Assembly (NCBI GenBank): GCA_037962975.1 | Contig: CM075675.1 | Location: 2,056,001 to 2,120,000 of the forward strand | Source: Clitoria ternatea | Taxonomy: Eukaryota > Streptophyta > Magnoliopsida > Fabales > Fabaceae | Reading direction: 5' to 3' | DNA length: 64,000 nt | In this document: piece after piece, positions 13,667 to 26,126 of the stretch | How the letters are laid out: the number at the start of each line of letters is the position of its first letter | Numbering within the stretch: the first letter of the stretch is position 1 | Made by a program: the position numbers and the translations under genes | The notes under the pieces: model-generated | What the model saw: only the letters and a program-made list of their open reading frames with translations | What the model was told of the DNA's origin: nothing | Databases searched by the model: none

Positions 13667-14004
13667 AGTTCAGTCCGTATAAGTTATAATAATTCAGATC
13701 TATGTATAGATATTTCAGAATAAGTTACACAATATATTAAATTTATTATAAATTTTAAGTTGAGAAGTTATTACTTTAAAATAATAATATTATTAAATTT
13801 AAAAGGAGTAGGGGACTCCTCCCTTTATTCTTATGTCTTTCATATTATATTTTTATCTCACTCCCCCTTACCTCTTGTATACCGATTCGTTATTGAAAAT
13901 CCATGCGCGCCTCGTCTCCGAGTTCTAAAACATACCAATTTCATTTTAATATAATTACAAGATGAAAATTAAGATTACAACTTAAAATAAAAAATGGTAA
14001 ATTT

Positions 14005-14040
<36 letters not shown>

Positions 14041-14227
14041 AAATCGTAAATAGTAACAGTAAATAATAAAACGTGAATAGTAACAGCAAATAGTAAAACG
14101 TGAATAGTAACAGTAAATAGTAAATCATAAATAGTAATGGTAAATAGTAACAGTAAATAGTAATTTACTATTTGAATAGTAATTTACTATTGAAATAGTA
14201 ATTTACTATTGAAATAGTGTTTACTAT
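14005..14227. repeat. AATAGTRA minisatellite (LTR C copy)
   Basis: Same block as 551-773, with one substitution noticed (CAGCAAATAG instead of CAGTAAATAG). Confidence 0.8.
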
Positions 14228-15382
14228 GCAGAATAATAACTTAAAATAATATTATTTCCAGTATAATAACAGATTTCTAAAAACGATATAAAAATAACCC
14301 AAAAAATATAAAAGAGAAGTATTCTTACCTTAGGATTTTGGCAGAACCTTCTCTCCAAAAACTTCTCGTCTCTCTCTCACTTCCACCACTATCTCACTAG
14401 CACTACTATATTAAGAAAACTTAATCTGAAATTGTGAATTCTAAAGAAGAAATCCTTCGGTATTTATAGGAAAAAAATTTACTATGCATTCCATTATTTT
14501 AATATAAAAGTACTATGCATTTTTTAATTTTTTATTCCAGGTTACTGTGCATCTTTTGAAAATTTCATACATGCACAGTGATTTGCATAGTAATTGTCGG
14601 CAAAATTATTAAGTCAAATAGTAACCCTTCACTCGGTATATTTTAAATATTCAAAATGAGTCCTTTTTGAAATTTAGCGATATTATATCAGTCCTCACTA
14701 ATTTTATAATAAGTAATATAAAGCTGAAATTTTAAAAATCTAAAATTTTCTGTTAATAAAAATTTATTGATACGTTTCTAAATTTTTAACGATTAGAAAA
14801 AATCAAGATTTTTCTCAAACCGATAATTTTTAGATAAGTCTACTTGAAATGGATTTTAGAAAATTTTCTTATAATTTAACTTTACATTCTTGTAAATATT
14901 TTTAATTTTAAGCAACTTTATATGAATTTAAAATTATTTAAATATATTATTTTATTAAAATAATTCAAAATTTTCAAAAAATTCCAGAAAATCATAAATA
15001 TTATGTAGATCAAAAAGTTCAAAAGAACCATAGTCTAATTCCTTCAAAATTTTATTTTAAAATTCTAATAAGAGTTAAATCTTAAATATGTAAAAACAAT
15101 ATATATATATAACAACATAAAATAAAAATGGTGAATAATAAAGATATTAAAAATTCTTAATATAATTTTCTTAATTAGTGAATACTAATTAAGTCACTTT
15201 AAAATTCTCATTTAGAAATATTTTCATTTTTTTTATTATTATTATTTTAAAAAAACAAATAATAAAAATATAAATACCAAAATTTCAAAAAAAATGATAA
15301 TAATAAACTAACTTATAGTAATTATTTCTCAAGAAATATATTAATATCTATTTCCTATTTGTGATAAAAATAGGATGTTACA

Positions 15383-16227
15383 CGGACAGCCTTGGATACC
15401 TCCCAGATTATAGTCTTAATGATTGTCGGAGTAATTCAGAACCATTTTGAAGCGATTTTGGTGCTTGGGCAGATTCAGGGTTCCTCGGAATTGAGCTTCG
15501 GGGGTCGTCGGGTAAAATCGGTAAGTCGTTAACTAATTGAAATAATTATTGGAAGGTTGTTTTAGCTCTGTTTCATAAAATTTGAGTATCAATTAGGTTA
15601 ATTATAATTTAGGAATTGTTTTGGAAGCATTTTAGAGTTTGGGTGCCGATCAGAGGCAAGTATTGGAGGTGGATAGCATTTGTCAGTAAGTTATAATTAC
15701 CAAATATCGAATATAATGTTAGTTAAAAGTTTCGGAGTATGAAATTAATAGCGTACATATTATTAAAAATTATTTATCCATATTTTAGGATTTTTCAAGG
15801 CTTGTGGTTAGTGATCTAATAGCTTCGGATAACGTTTGGATAGCTCGGGGAGCTTCTAGACTGTTTATTTCCAGGTATGGTTTGGATAGCTTCGGATAGC
15901 GTTTGGATAGTTCTGAGAGGTTATTTTAGTTGGGATTCTGTGCTAACTGAAACATTACACGTTTTATTGTCATTTACTTTAAAACGTCCCACGTGGTAGA
16001 AGTTAATATATTTTGTGTAACTCCCACTTGAATTGTTTTCTCTTTCCTTTCAAGTGAACAATTTTTCCTCTTTTTTAAATAAAGTATCCTTTTATTACAT
16101 TTCCTTTCATATGCGAACCTCTTGGGGTTATATTTCTGAGTTTTCTCTATCTCTCAAAAGTGTAAAATCCATTCTCTCTTCTAAACCCTAAAGCCTTCTC
16201 CTTCCTAAAAATTTCTTGAAGATTACT
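15383..16227 (+). other. Non-coding leader-like stretch of a broken retroelement
   Basis: No gene is visible. It contains a repeated phrase TAGCTTCGGATARCGTTTGG (15823-15909) and a CT-rich run before the ATG at 16228. It is probably untranslated sequence of the element whose broken gene follows. Confidence 0.4.
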
Positions 16228-18218
16228 ATGGCCCCTAAACTCTCAGTGGACTACAGTGTGGAATCATCTCACTTCCACACAGAACAACATAAGCTTAATA
16301 GAAGGGACATACTGCAGAACTTGAAGGGATAGGCTGGACCAGATTTTGTGTTGACAGGGAGCCCTTCTCCCCTTCGCTTGTTTTGGAGTTCTGGAACTCA
16401 GTTTCTGTTGTCAAGTCTACGTTTATCCTTGATGAGACTCTTAAGGGAAGAGCCATTGAAGTTTCAGAAGACGTCATCACTACCGTGTATGGATGCCCTA
16501 CTGTTGGAAATATGTATGTAAATGATTTTGAGAATGTAGAAGTCTGAGCCCTGGACATCAACAAGATGCTTTATGGAAAGATACATCCTGCTAAGCTTGT
16601 GTCCAGGAGTTTACTGCCTAAGGTTAAGATGTTTCATCTTTTAATGAAGCAGGTCTTTTGCCCTAGGAAAAGTGTAAAAGATATTGTCACCAAGCTAGAC
16701 AAATTTTGCATATATCAAATGTTGGCAAAGGAGAAAGTTAGTTTGCTAAATATGATTATAACCTATTTGATTTCTTCTGTTGGAAAGAAGCAAGCAAGAT
16801 TCCATATCCTGTTGTTCTTATGAAGGTATTTGCCCTAGCGAATGTGCCAACTCTAACTGTTGGTTACATGATTCAAAGTTCTTCTCCAGTAAGGAAGCTT
16901 ACAACATTCTCACCACTCTTAGACCAGACCATGGAAAGGTTTGAAGCTATACCCCAAGAAGAAATCTGCTTCTGCTTGTATGAGGCAGAAAAAGAAGTCT
17001 GAACCTGCTTCTAAACAATCCAAGCTAACCTCCAAGAGGAAGCCTGGTAGAGTCAAGGTCTCTACTGTGAAGAAAGCTAGAAAGGTTATTCTAGAAAAGT
17101 CGTAAGTGTCTGAAAAGTTTAACTCTTCTATCAAGGCATAACCAGAAAGTGTTGTTTCTCCTTCCTCACAAGTTAAGGAGTCTAAAGTGTCTAAAGTCTC
17201 TGCCAGCACTGAGGCATCAAAAGGGTCATAGATTCTAATGACAAAATCTCTCTTAGCTAATTGAAAAGCAAAACAATGGCTCAACAATAAAAGACTATTT
17301 TCCTTTCTCTCCCCAACAACAAAAGAAGTCTACGTTAACTTTAGGATATAGTAAGCAGTTCATGAGAATCTTGTTTTATTTTGATCCTTCTGTTTCTGTA
17401 GATAGCTGGACTAGAGAAGACTAGTTAGAAAAGTACAAAGAGATACGTGTTTTCTATACTAGTGACATGAAGGTACAAAGAGATGTTTCGAGAAAGTCTA
17501 TTGGCTGTGCTACCTATGTTGAGATCATTAGGTTCATTAAAAGTCATTTCAAGCACTACCGTGGCATTGACACCAAAGGTTGGACCAATATAGACTGGGT
17601 CAATGGGTTCTTTGAAGTCTATGTAAAGTTTCAAATGGATGAAGAGGCATTCAGGAAAATGATAGAAGAAAGAAGGAAAAGAAAAATAATGGAAATGCAA
17701 GAAGAAAAAAGTTAGAAGAAGGTGAAGTCTAATGTTACATGTTCTCCCAAAGCTTGAATCCCAAAGCTATAAATATTGAGAAATAAAAATTAAAGAAGCC
17801 CCTTGCTCCAAAGGGAGATTACTACAAGGCTACCTGGGATGATCACAGACCCTGGGAACTTTCTGTAGATTCTTTGAAGAGCATTCTTTCTGTAGGTCAT
17901 CCTACTGAGAATTATACTTGTACTCTATGGAGCCATTATCTGTGGCAATGGGAACAGCAAGGATCTCACTCCCATACCCCTCCTAAGAATGAAGAACTTT
18001 TTCATGCTAAGATCTTTTGGGAGCGTTATGGTACAATCTTTAAGCATAGTGCCTACTCTGCCAACCAGCCCATCTTTCTTTATCGATCATCTGTCATCTT
18101 TATTTACTTTTCAGAGATCTTTATCACAAAAACTCACTACCTACTCTTTGTTTTAACTACTGCCTCTGCCCTCATCATTAGTATCTTAGCCTGTGATCTG
18201 ACTTTTCCACCTCTGTGA
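16228..18218 (+). pseudogene. Broken retroelement gene, resembles the 'putative plant transposon protein' domain family
   Basis: A frame opens at ATG 16228 and hits a stop after about 34 codons. Coding then continues in other frames: about 16385-16545 (…EFWNSVSVV…), 16545-16820 (…FHLLMKQVFCP…) and 16800-17000 (PYPVVLMKVFALANV). These pieces match, in order, the style of the domain annotated in legumes as a putative plant transposon protein: an F/W-rich start, a 'HHF…LLP' helix, then a 'P…P.LI…' end. A lysine/serine-rich linker follows (about 17000-17230), then an acidic/basic stretch at 17467-17715 and a Trp-rich region at about 17790-18217. It is not translatable as one protein. The family assignment is from memory of pattern and needs a profile search. 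Confidence 0.5.
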
Positions 18219-18820
18219 TGTTCCTCATCTTTGTTGATATCAAAATGGGGAGTGGAGTACAATCTTTTATGGGTTTACTCTTAGGGGATGTTTCATAAGT
18301 AGTCAAGTATGAATAATGTTTTGTAATGATCTCTAAACCTTTTTGAAGTTAATACAAATTTGTTTTGCTCCGATATGTTATTTTTGCTTTGATATGATAA
18401 GTCTGATATGCTCTGGTATTTTTTTAGATAAATATGCTCTTAGTTTACATGTTATTGATCTATGCTCTGATTCTTACAGAGCTTACTTGTATCATCAAAA
18501 GTTTGATTTAGGCTCTAGCCTGATTTGCTCTTATAAATCATAATCTAGTCTGATTTTAAGCATTAATGATTTGATTGAAAATTAATTTCTTTTGAATAAA
18601 TGTTCTAATGCTATATGAAATCTTGATGTGTTGATGAAAGCCTAAGTGCCTTGATACTCTATCTCTAATTTGATTATAATATCTGATGCTCTAATTTAAA
18701 ATTGAAAATTGTTTCAACAGAAACTCTGCTCTGATGAAATTTGATATCTTAATCCTCAATATGCTCTGATTATCATGAACTTTATTTGAATAAAAGACTT
18801 GATGTTTGCTATCAATAAAT

Positions 18821-20278
18821 AGGGGGAGATTGTTAAAACCAAGTCTGGTTTATGAAAGAAAAATATTAATTAACCAGACCCCAAGATTTTTTAATAACAC
18901 ACGTCAATACATTCAAAGTAAATTGAAGTCTGCCCATATGTTATCTAACCTATTTAATTAAGTGTTTCAGGATTTAAATATCAAGCACACAAGTTACAAA
19001 TGAGATGGGGAGTCCATCAAAACAAAAGTTTGACTTTTGACAAACAAGAATTTTCAAGAAAAGTCTGATTCTAAGCTTTGCGCAAAAAGAATATAATTTA
19101 AGTACGATCATACCTTTGGAGTACCAATCAAACCTCATACTTTTGAAGCAATAAAAACTTCACTTCAAGATCACAACAACTAACATTCAAGATCTTGTTT
19201 GATGATGCTCTGAGTTGTGTGCCTATCAAGAAAAACTTCATTTATCATCGAAAGAGAAAAAGAGACAAAACAGTGAAGTAACCAAAGCTCTTTTGTGAAG
19301 AAACTAATGTAGCTACTCTGTGCAATTTAAAAAAGCTTATTACAATCAGCTTTCGTGTCAAAATACATATAGAAGGTCAACTGTATATGCTTTATATGCT
19401 CAGATTGAAAGAAGAAAGTCAACAAAAGGACTTTCATACTGAAAATATCAAAGAACTCCATTTTGGTGCAAGCTCTGATGATACATTCACACCAGACCCT
19501 GTGCCATTTCATCACATTCTCAATGTCTAATACTTACAACAAGCTAAAGCTTCACCAACGGATCTACAATGGCTATGTGTCTTGATCAAATTACCAAATG
19601 ATCATTTTTTGAATGATCTATAAATGTAAAGAAATTCAAATTGAAGAACAGAGAACTGTTGTATCACTCAAAGAAAATCTTATAATCAATTCTCAAAGTT
19701 CTATTCTCTTTTAGTTCTTAAGCAAAGACCTTCATTGTTGTTCTGTATCTAGTAGACCTTGGTCTTTTACTTTCTTACTTAGTTTATTTGTTTATCACGT
19801 GTATCTTTTTATACACTAAATTCTTAAACATCAAATACATTCTATCTTTCAAATTTGTATTTATGTAAAAGTATGGTGTGTTGCTAGCCTTTAATTTGCA
19901 AGGGAAATAATTTTGGCCTGAGCTTTTGAAAGAATATTTAGGTTTGAGCTAAGAGTGACTTGTTGAAAGAATATTTGGGTATTTAAGACAGAAGTGGTCA
20001 GAGTCAAGAATACTTATGGTACGGTCTAGTGTTAAAATTGTAAAATGAGTTTTTACAATAATGGAAATCCTCCAAGTTTAATGGGACTGGACGTAGCTTC
20101 TGCATTGGAAGTGAAGTAGTTTAAATTCCTTTTGTTCATTCTCTCTTTTCCTTGCCTTTAACAAGTCAAATACAAAAGTCTAATTGCTTGTGTTTTAAAG
20201 TTTCATATTCTGCAAAAAGTGTTTAAAAGAGTTTAAGACTTATTCAACCTCTAGTCTACGTCTGACTCTTAACCATCA
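18821..20278 (+). mobile_element. Polypurine tract and 3' LTR of a Copia/SIRE-like or derivative element
   Basis: AGGGGGAGAT (18821-18830) is a classic polypurine tract. The LTR then runs from TGTTAAAACC (18831) to AACCATCA (20278), 1,448 bp, TG...CA. The AGGGGGAGATTGTTAAAA junction is typical of SIRE-like Copia elements of legumes. A TATA-like CTATAAAT lies at 19618-19625. The end abuts a leftward gypsy gag relic at 20279, so this element appears to have inserted into that gag. The matching 5' LTR is missing, probably lost when the array at 1-15382 formed. Confidence 0.62.
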
Positions 20279-20790
20279 GGATCTTCTTAATGTTGTCGTT
20301 TTTTGTGTTGGTTTAGGGTGGTGATGGTAACAAGGGAGGCAGGGTGGTGGATTTGAGTGATTGGTTAGCAATATATGTAGTTTGTATTTAGTTTGTGTTT
20401 GTGGCTTGTGTTTTAGGGAAATACTTTGATAGGTAGGTTCTAAGTTTAGTATTGTATATTTCTTCAAAAAGTCTGGCCAAAGAAACAGCCTTCAGTAACG
20501 TATTGGGTGATTAAGTAATGAGTTCACATTTAATGTCTAACTTAAGTCCTCCCATAAAACAATCAAGTAGAGTCTAGGAAGTGACACCTTGTACACGATT
20601 TACCAATGTAGTGAATTGAACGTAATACTCACGGGCTATACCAACCTGGACGATTTTGAAGAGATCTGGTCTGGGATATTCCTAAGGTGAAGGTCCATAT
20701 TTCAGCCCCAACGTCTAAGTAAAAATTATCTAGGAATTGATCATATTTTTTTTGTTTCTTCTAAAATCAAGGAACGACATCTTTATCAAG
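20279..20790 (-). pseudogene. Ty3/gypsy gag relic, C-terminal part
   Basis: On the minus strand the sequence gives a retrotransposon gag core with the pattern YYVQFTTLVNRVQG … GGLKLDIK … LLKAVSLARLFE, followed by a proline- and threonine-rich tail ending TTTLRR before the junction at 20279. Several in-frame stops are present (for example in the VTS*TLLD stretch). Its N-terminal half is at 23979-24266. The reading frame joins across the LTR insertion at 20791-23973, so this was one gene. Everything after gag (zinc knuckle, pol) is absent. Confidence 0.75.
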
Positions 20791-21461
20791 TGATCCAGTC
20801 GTGATACTGGCCCCTGGACTTAAAGGTAATTTGATCAAAATCCATCCTCTGGAACCGGCGTGACATGATGATCGCTATAAGTTATTCTCTCAACGTCGAC
20901 ATCTCACGTAATGAAATGACTACAAAAGGTTCCTAAGTTGACCTTGTTGCGAGTTATAACATCTCTATCATAAGTCAACTTTACTGTAGAAAAGTAGAGT
21001 AAGCACTAACACCATGTACGAAAAGCTTGATGGACAAGAAGACACTTCCACCACCTCCAGGTACAAAACCCATGCATTAACATAACATGGTATAAACATT
21101 CTATCTAACTCTACACTTGAACTCTACTATTCTCTTTGAATATTCACTGACTTGGGCGTCGAAGTATCTTTATAGATGATGACCCTATTTCGCACTTCAA
21201 CGCGTCAGGTTGGTGATTAGGTACGAGGAATCACTCAAAGACTTTTATTTCCCCACTGGAATAAAGGATACAATATTGAATCCCCACTGTATCGGTGTAA
21301 TATTAGAAAGTGAACGTGTAACATCCCTGATGTTTTGAAAATAGAAAATAAATTGAAAATGAGTAAATTATCATTTGGCTTATAATAAAATGGTATATGA
21401 AATATTAAACGGGGAAAAAGGAGTTTTAAATGAAATTTTAAGGAAAATGACATCAGGATCC

Positions 21462-21550
21462 TGACGCGTAGCGTGATTGGGACGCGTAGCGTCAGGTGCG
21501 ATTTAGTGAGCTGACGCGTAGCGCCAGGCTGACACGTAACGCCAGCGTCA
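21462..21550. repeat. Cluster of ACGCGTAGCGTC words near the 5' end of the solo LTR
   Basis: CTGACGCGTAGCGT, GACGCGTAGCGTCAGG, CTGACGCGTAGCGCCAGG and a decayed fourth copy occur within 90 bp. They are partly self-complementary (ACGCGT). A second cluster with both orientations lies at about 23620-23705. Confidence 0.75.
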
Positions 21551-23605
21551 CGATCTGTTTTATAACAGGGTCACACAGAACAGAACCTGTAAACCCTTTC
21601 TTTCATTTTCTCTCTTCTCTGAGGCGATTTGGCTAGGGTTTTAAGGGAAACTTGGATTCTTGGTGGTTTTAGGTAATTTGGAACCAAGGTAAGGCACCTA
21701 AGGCCTCTAATCTTTAGTTTCTTCTCCTTCCTTTCATGAAATCCGAGTTTGCATGTGATGATTGGGGTTTTGATTCTGAGTTTCAGTGGCTTGTGAAGCT
21801 TGGGTAATGAGTTTGGAAGTATAAGGAAGGTAAAGTACCAACTAATTTGATGTTTCGGTGACCGTAGGTGCCAGAACGAGTGTTAGGCAAGCGATCGACA
21901 AAGTGGACGTCGGAAGCGAAAGAGGAACGGTGAATCCAGCGGCTGTAGGACGCTATCCACCCCTTGAGCAAACTGTCGGAGCTCGGAATAGAGGTAAGGG
22001 GGTGTTCGGGTCATAATTAATTAGAATTGATATGGAAATAGATTACGAGAAGTTCAAGAATTTAGTAAGAGTTGTTATAAATAATATAAAGTAACTAAAT
22101 ATAGTAGTTGTGAATATATGAGTATGTGGAGTGAGATTAAATGGTTGAATATGAAAGAAATATGTTGATTGAATTGATTATACAATGAAATAAAGATTGG
22201 AATGATGAAAGTAAAAGATATATGTAATATTTCCACTTTGAGTGGTGTATGTATATTTGATTATGAATAAAAGTGTGGAATTTGGATTATTGAAGATATA
22301 TGCAATAGCATTGTATGGATGGGTTTGACAAGTAGGTCACCCTGTATTGTGAGCACATGCCAGTTTCTGGTAGTTGTACATGTGGCTTGTTGATGATATA
22401 TTATGATTATGAGATATGATATGTGAATATGTGGTATGGGATGGCCAACGGTATGTATACCCCTCACTTTTTGGCTCCCGTGGTCTTTGTGCCCAGTTGA
22501 GCTACCCAGTGGTCAAGTCGGACCCAGTGGTTGAGGTGGAGAGCCAAGTCGGGCTCGGTGAACCAAGTCGGGTTCACGGGATGTCAAGTCGGACTCCCAG
22601 CTAAAGGCCAGTCCTTTAGTATCCGGATATTAGGCGTCAAATTTCATGAGAGTCAGTTGTGACTTATGTGAATCTTATATTGATTGATGATGGAAAATGA
22701 ATTATGAATTGAAAGTGTAATGTGAATGAATGAAAGTATGGTTTTAATAAGTTAAAGATTGATATGTATGTGTGTATTTTTATCAACGTGGATAAGTGCA
22801 GGAAATCGAAAGAGAATATATAATAACAAGGAGTAGTAGGTATTGTTAAGTTTGATATTTCGTTCTATATTAATTATGATATTCCAAACACTCACCCTTG
22901 TTGTTGTTCAATTTTAGTGACCAGTGACAAGGAGGATGCAAATGCCGTGGAGGTGCGCCAAGTAGAAGATTGATGCCAAGGATGAAGGGATGAATGTAAT
23001 ATATATATATATAATGTATGATTATGTGTGTGATAAGTAACAAATTAGGTGTGATGAATTTATTAGAATTATGTTGATGTGGTGTGGTGAATTAATGATG
23101 ATTGATGTGATAATCTATGGCATGGAGCCATTGACATGTGTGAATGTTGAATGTGATGGGCAGGTGTTGCATTGATGCATGATTGATATGTGTGTTATGT
23201 GATTGATGTTAGAATAATGTTTGGATTGATTTAGTTAAGTTATGCATATAGTTGGATATTGAATTTAAGGAACTGGATAAGTGAAATTGAGATTCGGTGG
23301 GTTTTAGAAATCCCAGAATGCATCAATAGGTCCTCCATGACATTTAGGATTTAGATGCATTGGCTTTTGGTCCATTAGAATCCATTTAGGATGTTTGGTG
23401 TAAGGGTTTTGCACTTAATTGGGTTAAAATACATTTCGCGCATAACTTGCGCATATGTTGGAATTTTGGCGAACGTATAGCGCCAACAGTTTTGAAATGG
23501 GGAAAACAGGTGGCCCGTGAAGTTTCGTGGCAATCGGATCTAAAACGGGTCAATTGGATAGGTTAGAAGTTAGTAAAATGGTTTAAATGTGTAACAGCAT
23601 CAGGT

Positions 23606-23705
23606 GCTGTCACTGTCATGCCCACGCTACGCGTGAGGCTGGCGCGTAGCGTAAGGTGTGCAGCAGAGGGCTGACGCTACGCGTGGGACTAGCGCGCAGC
23701 GTCAG
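23606..23705. repeat. Second ACGCTACGCGT cluster near the 3' end of the solo LTR
   Basis: CCACGCTACGCGTGAGG, GGCGCGTAGCGTAAGG, GACGCTACGCGTGGG and GCGCGCAGCGTCAGG alternate in orientation. Confidence 0.7.
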
Positions 23706-23978
23706 GTCCCTGTTTCCTATTTTTGGTTCTTTTCTAAATTAAGGGAACTCTAAGGTTTTGTCAAACTATATAATTAATATTTTGAGTATGTTTAGTGAAA
23801 ATAAATATTATTTTGAAATGAGAAATAATTAAATTTTATTAAATGTGAAAAATTAGCTGTGTAAATTAATTAAATGGATATAAATAAAGGTAAATTGACG
23901 TAGGACGTCACAGAACGTATGAGTTAAGGACTATTGCAAGGTCGAATATTGTACCCCGGCCCAGACCAGTTCATTAAG

Positions 23979-24266
23979 GTAGATTACTACAATAGTTAAC
24001 CTCTTCTCATCAAGTGTCTGATAGTAGTCAAAGAACTGTTTTGCTTTGAAGATCCATTGTAACACATTTGATCCATCAAAAAGGGGAAAATCAAGTTTTA
24101 CATTACGAACTTGGCATGGTTTATTCTACTTAATAGCACCTGAGCTCTCTGGTGAGTTACGTTTAATCATGAGGTCAATTGCTGATTTGATCATTTTAAA
24201 ATGGGTTTTGTTCTCACACTGAGTTGATTCCAAAATCCACTTAGTCGCCTTTATCATTTTCTTCAT
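23979..24266 (-). pseudogene. Ty3/gypsy gag relic, N-terminal part
   Basis: Read on the minus strand from an ATG at 24266, this gives the gag N-terminal pattern VKLDFPLFDGSNVLQWIFKA … FFDYYQT … RLTIVV, a hallmark of plant Ty3/gypsy gag. A stop interrupts it before KPCQVRNVK. The frame continues as YLDKDVVP on the far side of the LTR at 20790. It is dead because of several stops and loss of pol. Confidence 0.75.
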
Positions 24267-25580
24267 GTATGCTTTGAGTTATAGAAGGGAGTGTTCTCCG
24301 TTATCGGGGAATGAAAGCACCAGAATATTATGACAACAAATTCTAAAAGAAACAATAAATAGTAATTGAAATGGACAGAAACTTTTAATGGAAATTTGAG
24401 GTAATATGCATTAGAATAAGTAATTGTAATTAAGATGAGACATATACTCATGAACTTTTTAGAGGAATTTTTTGAAAAGAAAATATTTAGAAAGAAGAAC
24501 CTGAGAAGAAGGTTCCCTCAATTGAAAACCAACCACATCCTTTCTCTCAAAACCGTTTGTTATATATCATTGCTTCTTCCATTGGTAATCCTTCAACCGC
24601 ATATTTGTCCTCTTCTGACGCATGATTTTCCTCACTCCCATTCCATTATATGTTGGACCCACATCCACTTGATTTATTGAATTGCTAAAAGACTCAGATG
24701 CCCTTTGAATGGTTTGCTCTCTTGCAATTGACTATATAAATAAAGTAAGATAATACATAAATATACAAATTATTAGGAAGATATTGTATTAATTTTGAAA
24801 ATATTGTTATGGTACATGTTCAACGTATTTACTTTTATTTTAATGGTAACTTTGACTTACATAATATAATTTTACAATTGATTTATAGTAGTAACTACTA
24901 TATGTACTTGTGTGTTACAAAGTTTAATTTTAAAATATTTATTTAATGATTATATTATTATTAATTTTTTCATAAAAAGTAAGTTTAAAAATATTTTTTA
25001 AAAAATTACCAAAATGTTAAGAATTTAATTTTTACAATAAGAATATGAAAATTATATTTAAAATTTTAAAATTTTCTATTCAAATTATAAATTTTAAATA
25101 TGTAACTAGAAAACTTTTAAAAAATTTAGGCTTTAAGACAATATTACTCTAAAATTTGAATCTGAATGGTATAAGTAAATTGATGCCTAACATCCTTGTC
25201 ATCTTTCACCAATAAACTATTGTTGAATAAAATTTTTATTTAATATATTTTATTTAAACTTGAATATTTCTCACGCCAAGATTTAATAGAAACTACATTA
25301 TATATAAAACTTTCAAATTATAGGTATATAACTAAAATTTAATAATTAAATAGTCCTACAAAATAAAGTATACAAGTACAAAATAATAACTTTTTTAATA
25401 AATAATATACTCATGACGGTACATGATAAATATAATTTTTTTTAATAGAACATAATTTAGTATTAAATTTTAGTCATGTGAATTTCAAACTTACATAATA
25501 GATATTTATACATGTATAGATAAAGCTTTCATGTAACAGAAGTTGCATATGTTAACAGAAATGAAAGTACAACTTTGAAA
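24267..25580. other. AT-rich intergenic stretch, no gene seen
   Basis: Strongly AT-rich with many short stops in all frames. The frame at 24435-24680 has no recognisable domain. Nothing is supportable as a gene. Confidence 0.6.
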
Positions 25581-25619
25581 ACTCACTAGTGAAAAAAATG
25601 GCAATGATGATAGGATACG

Positions 25620-26015
25620 AGCACGGTTATCCCAAAACCATGTTTAAAACAACGCGGTGACATTTTTGTAAATATGAAGAAACGTGTTTTAATTTTAAAA
25701 GTTATATACGAGCACGGTTGAGACATGACCGTCCTTAAAAGCCATCTATGAACACGGTTACGAATGGACCGTGCTTAAAGGTTGGTTAATTTTTTTTTAA
25801 AATTTTTTTTAAAAGACTTACAAACACGGTTGCAATGAACCGTGCTTAAAGGTTGAAATAATTTTTAAATTTTTTTATAAAAATCCTATGAAGACGGTTA
25901 ATGGGAACCGTGCTTAAAGGCTAATCTACTAACACGATTGTCAGGGGACCCGTGCTTAAAAAGTATAAAAAATTAAACTACTAAGACGGTTCTGAGGGGA
26001 ACCGTGCTTATAGAG
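25620..26015. repeat. Left sub-terminal repeat array of the CACTA element
   Basis: About seven units contain ACACGGTT or GACGGTT paired with ACCGTGCTTAAA, at roughly 60-70 bp spacing. Confidence 0.8.
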
Positions 26016-26126
26016 TTATTCTCTAGGAAATCGTGTTGTGTCATTTATTCATTTCATTTCCCTCCATTCTCCTCTCTAGGAACACCCTTTCCCTTTCTCC
26101 CACCCAATTCTTCGATCTCATCCTCA

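Larger units (their letters stand above)
10669..15382 (-). mobile_element. LTR C, complete LTR split by a solo LTR insertion
   Basis: It begins TGTAACA at 10669 and ends TGTTACA at 15382. After removing the 900-bp insertion it is about 3,814 bp. On the minus strand it is the 5' LTR of the array. The part left of the insertion matches LTR B with no difference noticed. The part right of it carries about eight substitutions and a 2-bp TA expansion relative to LTRs A and B. The flanking five bases after the array are CGGAC, the expected target duplication if the left end outside the window shows the same. Confidence 0.85.
21317..23912 (+). mobile_element. 2,596-bp solo LTR (Tekay/Del-like) with GAACG target duplication
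   Basis: It begins TGTAACATCCC at 21317 and ends GGACGTCACA at 23912. GAACG stands on both sides (21312-21316 and 23913-23917). A TATA-like TTTTATAACAGGG near 21560 is followed by a CT-rich leader, suggesting rightward transcription. No primer site or internal domain remains. Clusters of GACGCGTAGCGTC-type words mark both ends. It sits inside the smaller LTR 20791-23973, making it the youngest layer of this nest. Confidence 0.85.
20791..23973 (+). mobile_element. Solo LTR of the TGATCC…GTTCA family, split by another solo LTR
   Basis: It starts TGATCCAGTC at 20791 and ends ACCAGTTCA at 23973, with TCAAG before and TTAAG after (a target duplication with one mismatch). Without the nested LTR it is about 582 bp. 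It carries TGACTTGGGCGTCGAAG near 21149, the counterpart of the motif in the solo LTRs at 12772 and 28784, and the shared phrase ACTGGAATAA near 21255. It interrupts a gypsy gag, whose frame resumes on the other side. Confidence 0.75.

Noticed and set aside
12718..13723. Several 60-94-residue frames on both strands
   Set aside because: All lie within the solo LTR at 12772-13666 or cross its borders, in low-complexity GGCGG/TTAC-rich sequence.
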